From BPIH01 sp042408925 (GTDB taxonomy: Bacteria; Chloroflexota; Limnocylindria; Limnocylindrales; CSP1-4): a stretch of 64,000 nt of DNA. Location of the stretch: the NCBI GenBank assembly GCA_042408925.1, contig JBHOQO010000012.1, positions 52,802 to 116,801 of the forward strand. Reading direction: 5' to 3'. Under the pieces are notes generated by a model, which saw only the letters and a list, made by a program, of their open reading frames with translations, was not told the DNA's origin and made no database searches. The position numbers and the translations under genes were made by a program. Below are positions 59,999 to 64,000 of the stretch, piece after piece (the stretch's first letter is position 1; the number at the start of each line of letters is the position of its first letter).

Positions 59999-61327
59999 AT
60001 GACGATGACCCCGACGTCCCGCCTGGCCTGGGCGAGCCTCGCCGAGGTCGATCCGGAGCTCTGGGCCGCGATGCTCGGCGAGCGGGCCCGCCAGCGGAAC
60101 AAGATCGAGCTCATCGCCTCCGAGAACTACACGGCCGCGGCGGTCATGGAGGCGCAGGGCTCCTGGCTGACGAACAAGTACGCTGAGGGGCTCCCCGGGC
60201 GCCGCTACTACGGCGGCTGCGAGTACGTCGACGTCGCCGAGACCCTCGCCATCGAGCGCGCCCTCGCCCTCTTCCCCGGCGCCGAGCACGTGAACGTCCA
60301 GCCCCACTCGGGGGCCCAGGCGAACATGGCGGCCTACTTCTCCGTCCTCCAGCCCGGGGATCGGATCCTCGGAATGAACCTCGCCCACGGCGGCCACCTG
60401 ACCCACGGCTCGCCGGTGAACTTCTCGGGTCGCCTCTTCGAGGTCCACGCCTACGGCGTCGACCGGGAGACGGAGCAGCTCGACTACGACGCCATCGAGG
60501 CTCAGGCCCGCGACGTCCGGCCGAAGCTCGTCGTCGCCGGGGCGTCCGCCTACCCGCGCCTCTGGGACTTCGAGCGGCTCGCGGCGATCGCCCACGGGGT
60601 GGGGGCGCTCCTCATGGTCGACATGGCCCACGTCGCCGGGCTCGTCGCGGCGGGGCTCCACCCCTCGCCGTTCCCCCATGCCGATCTGGTGACGACGACG
60701 ACCCACAAGACGCTCCGCGGTCCGCGCGGCGGCCTCGTCTTCGCCCGGCGCGAGCTCCCCGAGGGGATCGACCCGGCCGCCTACCCGATGGTCCGGGGCT
60801 CCCTGGCCGCGAGCGTCGATCGGACCGTCTTCCCGGGCTTCCAGGGCGGGCCGCTCATGCACGTCATCGCGGCCAAGGCCGTCGCTTTCAAGCTCGCCAT
60901 GACCGACGAGTTCCGGCGGGACCAGGAGCGGACCCTCGAGAACGCCCGGATCCTCGCGGCCAGCCTCGCCGAGCGCGGCGCCCGGATCGTCTCCGGGGGG
61001 ACCGACAACCACCTCATCCTCATCGACGTCTCGCCGCTCGGGGTGACCGGACGGGAGGCCGAGCGCCTCCTCGACGAGATCGGGATCACCGTGAACAAGA
61101 ACGCCATCCCCTTCGATCCCCAGCCGCCGAACATCGCCTCGGGGATCCGGGTCGGGACGCCCGCCGTCACCTCGCGGGGCTTCGGACCGGACGAGATGCG
61201 GGCCCTCGGGCGGATCATCGTCGAGGCGATCGAGACGCGTTCCGAGCCGGCCGAGCAGGCGCGCCTCGCGGCCGAGGTCCGTGAGATGGCCGATCGCTTC
61301 CCGGTCCCCGGGCTCCCGGCCGACTGA
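59999..61327 (+). CDS. glyA: Serine hydroxymethyltransferase
   Basis: GlyA interconverts serine and glycine with tetrahydrofolate, using PLP. The 442-residue protein shows NKIELIASENYTAAAVMEAQGSWLTNKYAEG, GRRYYGGCEYVD, the PLP-lysine motif TTTTHKTLRGPRGG, FPGFQGGP and NKNAIPFDPQPPNIASGIRVGTPAVT. ATG 59999 has AAGGAG ten bases upstream; ATG 60005 in frame is also possible. It follows the HAD gene directly and precedes the WecA-like gene. Confidence 0.97.
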   Translation: MTMTPTSRLAWASLAEVDPELWAAMLGERARQRNKIELIASENYTAAAVMEAQGSWLTNKYAEGLPGRRYYGGCEYVDVAETLAIERALALFPGAEHVNVQPHSGAQANMAAYFSVLQPGDRILGMNLAHGGHLTHGSPVNFSGRLFEVHAYGVDRETEQLDYDAIEAQARDVRPKLVVAGASAYPRLWDFERLAAIAHGVGALLMVDMAHVAGLVAAGLHPSPFPHADLVTTTTHKTLRGPRGGLVFARRELPEGIDPAAYPMVRGSLAASVDRTVFPGFQGGPLMHVIAAKAVAFKLAMTDEFRRDQERTLENARILAASLAERGARIVSGGTDNHLILIDVSPLGVTGREAERLLDEIGITVNKNAIPFDPQPPNIASGIRVGTPAVTSRGFGPDEMRALGRIIVEAIETRSEPAEQARLAAEVREMADRFPVPGLPAD

Positions 61328-61343
61328 CGCTCGGCGCGAGGCC

Positions 61344-62504
61344 GTGCGGTTCATTCCGGACCTCGTCGGCGTCCTGCCCTGGATCGTCGGTGCCGCGCTC
61401 GGGGCGGCGGCGATCGCCCTCGGTGCCACGCCGGTCGTCCGCCGGGCGGCCGTCCGGGCCGGTCTCGTCGACCTCCCCGAACGGCGGCGGGTCAACACTC
61501 GGCCGGTCCCCCGAGCCGGCGGCCTCGCCGTGGCGACGGCCTTCCTCCTCGTCGCCTCGGCCTTCGTCGTCGTCGATGCCGCGAGCGGAGCCATCGCGCC
61601 CCCGGCCTTCCTCGAGGCGGGCCAGCTCGTCGCCCTCCTCCTCGGCGGCGCCGCGGCGGCCGTCCTGGGTCTCGTCGACGACGCCCGCCAGCTTCGGGCC
61701 CGCTGGCAGCTCGTCGGTCAGCTCGGCCTGGCGGCCGTGGCGGTCGGGCTCGGGATCGGCGTCGAGTCGATCAACGTCCCGTTCGTCGACCGGCCGGTTC
61801 CGCTCGAGGGGGGGCTCGGGGTCGCCTTCACGATCTTCTGGATCGTCGGGATGATCAACGCCATCAACTTCATCGACGGCCTCGACGGGCTCTCGGCCGG
61901 GATCGGCTTCATCGCCGCCGTGACCCTCGGGCTCATCAGCCTGACGACGACGATCGGGCAGCCGTATGTGGCCGTCCTCTGCTTCGCCCTCGCCGGGGCA
62001 CTCCTCGGCTTCCTGCGCTGGAACTTCCACCCGGCGGTCGTCTTCGCCGGGACGAGCGGGACGATGTTCCTGGGCTACGCCCTCGCGGTCCTCGCCGTCC
62101 TCGGCTCGGCGAAGGTGGCGGTCGCGGTCCTCGTCCTCGGGGTCCCGATCATCGACACGTTCTGGATCATCGTCCGGCGGCTCGCCACCGGGCGGATGCC
62201 GTTCAGTCCCGATCGCGGCCACATCCACCATCGGCTCCTCGACCTGGGCCTCGGGCACCGTCAGGCGGTCCTCGTCATCTACGGGATCTGCGCCGTCCTC
62301 GCGGTCCTCTCGCTCCTCCTCTCCGGGACGGGCCAGGTCTATGCCTTTCTCGGGCTCTTCGTCGGCCTCGGGCTCGTCCTCTTCGTCCTGACCCGACGGA
62401 GCCTCGTCGCGGAGGAGCTCGTCGCGGCGACGTACGATGAGGCGGACGCCGACGGCGGGCCGGACCGTCCCGCCGGCCCGGCGGAGCGGTCGAGCGACGG
62501 ATAA
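61344..62504 (+). CDS. Undecaprenyl-phosphate sugar-1-phosphate transferase (WecA/TagO-like)
   Basis: This 386-residue integral membrane protein (about 11 helices) belongs to the MraY/WecA glycosyltransferase 4 family. It transfers a sugar 1-phosphate, usually GlcNAc, to undecaprenyl phosphate to begin wall-polymer or polysaccharide synthesis. Motifs are GLVDDARQL with the Asp pair, NAINFIDGLDGLSAG, the GTSGTMFLGYALA loop and DRGHIHHRLLDLG; the HIHH block marks WecA/TagO rather than MraY. The start is GTG 61344, with a weak Shine-Dalgarno, so a slightly different start is possible. A Pro/Ala/Asp tail ends the protein. Confidence 0.92.
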   Translation: MRFIPDLVGVLPWIVGAALGAAAIALGATPVVRRAAVRAGLVDLPERRRVNTRPVPRAGGLAVATAFLLVASAFVVVDAASGAIAPPAFLEAGQLVALLLGGAAAAVLGLVDDARQLRARWQLVGQLGLAAVAVGLGIGVESINVPFVDRPVPLEGGLGVAFTIFWIVGMINAINFIDGLDGLSAGIGFIAAVTLGLISLTTTIGQPYVAVLCFALAGALLGFLRWNFHPAVVFAGTSGTMFLGYALAVLAVLGSAKVAVAVLVLGVPIIDTFWIIVRRLATGRMPFSPDRGHIHHRLLDLGLGHRQAVLVIYGICAVLAVLSLLLSGTGQVYAFLGLFVGLGLVLFVLTRRSLVAEELVAATYDEADADGGPDRPAGPAERSSDG

Positions 62505-62537
62505 GGGAGCCGGGGATCGGGAGGCGGTGCGGGCCTG

Positions 62538-63530
62538 ATGTCGACGGAGGGGTTCTTGGCGGTCGTCGGGGTCCTCGTGTTCGTGCTCGTCGGTGCGGGC
62601 GCGGTCGCCCTCCTCGGGCGACGACAGGCGCGACGCCGTCAAGCCCGCCCCGGCGAACCGACCGCCCGGTCGGTCGTCAGGTCCGAGGCGTGGCCGATGC
62701 GGGCGGCCGGACCGCCGGGAGACCTCGCCCGAACCGAGACGGGCCTCCGGTTGCCCCTCGAACCCGCGATCCGGGCCCCCGACGAGCCGACCCGGATCGT
62801 GCCCCGCCGTCTGGCCGTGAGCGGCGCCCTCGAGGCTCGGCGCCGCGCGGCGGCAGGGAATCAGCCGGCCGAAATCGTGGAGCCGGAGGCGGTCGGGGAG
62901 CCCGTGGCGGCGCTCGCCGAGCGGCGGCTCGTCCGGCGCCTCCGCCTCGTCCGGGACACCGCCCTCCTCGTCTTCGCCGGCTCGGTCGTCGCCCTCCTCG
63001 TCCTCCTCCAGCGCCCCGGCGAGACCGGGGTGGCGTCGCTGACGGGCACGCCGCCGACGAACGCGAGCGGCCCGGCTGCCTCGGCCGGCGGCGAGGTCCC
63101 GGACGCATCGGCCGGACCGACCGGAAGCCTCGTCCCGCCCGCCACGGGCCGGCCTTCGGGCGCGGCGCCCTCACCGAGCGTCTCGTCCACGGCGACGCCT
63201 CGTGCGACGATCCGCCCGACGGCCACACCGGGAGCGACGCCGCTACCCACGGCTCGACCGACGACGACGGCCCGCCCGACCGCGACGCCCGTCGCGACGG
63301 GGACCGCGGCGCCGACGCCCACGCCGGCGAGCACGCCGAGTCCCATCCCGACGGCGACGCCGACCCCGACACCCACCGCCACACCGGAGCCGTCGCCATC
63401 GCCCTCACCGACCCCGACGCCACCGACCCCGACGCCGACGCCGACGCCCAGCCCGACCCCGGCACCCACCCCGACGCCCGAGCCGACGCCAGCACCCAGC
63501 CCGACCCCGGAACCGAGCCCCTCCCCCTGA
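62538..63530 (+). CDS. Membrane protein with long Pro/Thr-rich tail
   Basis: This 330-residue protein is not recognised. A first membrane segment (about 6-28, FLAVVGVLVFVLVGAGAVALL) is followed by about 100 basic/acidic residues and a second segment (about 142-160, LLVFAGSVVALLVLL). The C-terminal half is Ala/Ser/Gly- then Pro/Thr-rich (PTPTPTPTATPEPSPSP). The tail would be outside the cell and may cross or attach to the wall. It follows the WecA-like gene by 33 bp. The low-complexity DNA makes the exact length uncertain. Confidence 0.6.
   Translation: MSTEGFLAVVGVLVFVLVGAGAVALLGRRQARRRQARPGEPTARSVVRSEAWPMRAAGPPGDLARTETGLRLPLEPAIRAPDEPTRIVPRRLAVSGALEARRRAAAGNQPAEIVEPEAVGEPVAALAERRLVRRLRLVRDTALLVFAGSVVALLVLLQRPGETGVASLTGTPPTNASGPAASAGGEVPDASAGPTGSLVPPATGRPSGAAPSPSVSSTATPRATIRPTATPGATPLPTARPTTTARPTATPVATGTAAPTPTPASTPSPIPTATPTPTPTATPEPSPSPSPTPTPPTPTPTPTPSPTPAPTPTPEPTPAPSPTPEPSPSP
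63300..63529 (+). repeat. Low-complexity tandem repeat coding for Pro/Thr/Ser tail
   Basis: The DNA consists of imperfect 6- and 12-base units of the CCGACG/CCGACC/ACCCCG type, giving Thr-Pro, Ser-Pro and Glu-Pro dipeptides. Such tracts vary in length by slippage and are hard to assemble from short reads. Confidence 0.7.
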
Positions 63531-63741
63531 GTTCCACGCGGGCCTCTTCAGGCGATGGCGGCGGCTCGTCGAGTCCTTCCGGACGCTGGACGAAGCCGTG
63601 GAGCGCATGCTCGGGGCGCCCGATCGAGACATCGTCGTCGCGGTCGACAAAATGGATCCCGCCGGGGACCTCGAGGGGAAGGTCGCGACTGCTTCATGAG
63701 CTGTCACCTCGGACGAGCTGGAGCGGCCGGGAACGTCGGCC
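63531..63741. other. Short gap with possible small ORF remnant
   Basis: A + strand frame here encodes FHAGLFRRWRRLVESFRTLDEAVERMLGAPDRD..., ending at TGA 63697-63699, with sensible codon use but no clear start. Only the last 31 residues or so follow an ATG. It may be a remnant or chance. No other gene or RNA is seen before the repeat begins at 63742. Confidence 0.3.
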
Positions 63742-64000
63742 GCCGCCGCGGGCGCCTCGCCCCACATCTTGCCCTTGTTCCCGTGAGGCGCGCGCTATCC
63801 GCGGCCCGGACGGTCGGGAGGGCCGGCGGCGGCGTCGGCACCCCACGCTCCAGCCTCGACGGGCAGGTCGAAGCGGGCGGGCTCGGGGTCGCACGGGGCG
63901 GTTCGCCGGTCATCCGCTCGTGGCACGGTCGTTTGTCCGTGACAGAGCCGCGGAGGGCGGTCGGGGCGCCGTCGGTGCCCCCTTCGCCACGCTCGGGCGG
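63742..64000 (+). repeat. Dispersed repeat family 2, copy 2 (reaches the window end)
   Basis: This segment aligns collinearly and ungapped in total length with 3895-4153. It keeps the same identical blocks, including TTGCCCTTGTTCCCGTGAGG, AGGTCGAAGCGGGCGGGCT and CTCGTGGCACGGTCGTTTGT. The element may continue beyond position 64000. It follows a Pro/Thr-tailed membrane protein gene. Confidence 0.75.

Noticed and set aside
63202..63699. Arg/Pro-rich frame overlapping the Pro/Thr tail gene
   Set aside because: Its first part is the tandem repeat in another frame; only the last 50 codons or so look protein-like, and they lack a start.

Overview
The window is very GC-rich bacterial chromosome, with G or C at nearly every third codon position. 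Gene content (xylan/xylose use, an SCO/PCuAC copper pair, a DUF2344 protein near rplU-rpmA, leaderless or nearly leaderless promoters with TANACT -10 boxes) suggests a Chloroflexota member, possibly of the Ca. Limnocylindria type. This taxonomic guess is inference. No tRNA, rRNA, CRISPR array, prophage or intact insertion sequence was seen.

Layout. (1) 1-520: a possible leader region of a gene off the left edge, plus copy A of a dispersed repeat. (2) 521-3708: ftsE-ftsX-S41 peptidase. (3) 3709-4542: a gene-free divergent region with one copy of a 259-bp dispersed repeat whose second copy ends the window. (4) 4543-24847: a pentose/xylan island with aldose epimerase, xylA, xylB, a xylose-type ABC transporter (single-domain ATPase), a ROK regulator, an SDR, a Gfo/Idh oxidoreductase, an FG-GAP/ASPIC secreted protein, a GH3 glycosidase, a second sugar ABC transporter, a LacI regulator and a CE7 esterase. 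Operators, promoters and intercistronic hairpins are visible. (5) 24943-28299: prfB with a programmed +1 frameshift, coupled to an unknown small Cys-rich protein, then a decayed S1 protease, a META-domain lipoprotein and a DUF218 protein. (6) 28356-33637: secA, a MntA/HepT toxin-antitoxin pair, a tiny membrane protein and prs. (7) 33691-41865: gyrA, a thioesterase, gyrB, parB and parA in one direction, a parS-like site, and a stand-alone LAGLIDADG-domain protein. This looks origin-proximal. (8) 42041-45942: mreD-mrdA-rodA for cell elongation. (9) 46019-51722: CPA2 antiporter, AI-2E-family permease, DUF2344 protein, unknown membrane protein, SCO and PCuAC. (10) 51809-63530: repeat copy B, rplU-rpmA-rpmE, DUF1385, prfA, a glycogen debranching enzyme lodged between prfA and prmC, prmC, a HAD phosphatase, glyA, a WecA/TagO-like transferase and a Pro/Thr-tailed membrane protein.

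How it fits together. The island could take in xylose and xylo-oligosaccharides, remove acetyl groups and cleave oligosaccharides, isomerise and phosphorylate xylose, and respond through two repressors whose likely operators overlap their target promoters. The housekeeping blocks form tightly coupled operons with 1-14 nt overlaps. The least explained items are the two dispersed repeat families, the Cys-rich protein ahead of prfB, the LAGLIDADG gene beside parS, an apparent frameshift in the rplU tail and a gene with no standard start codon.
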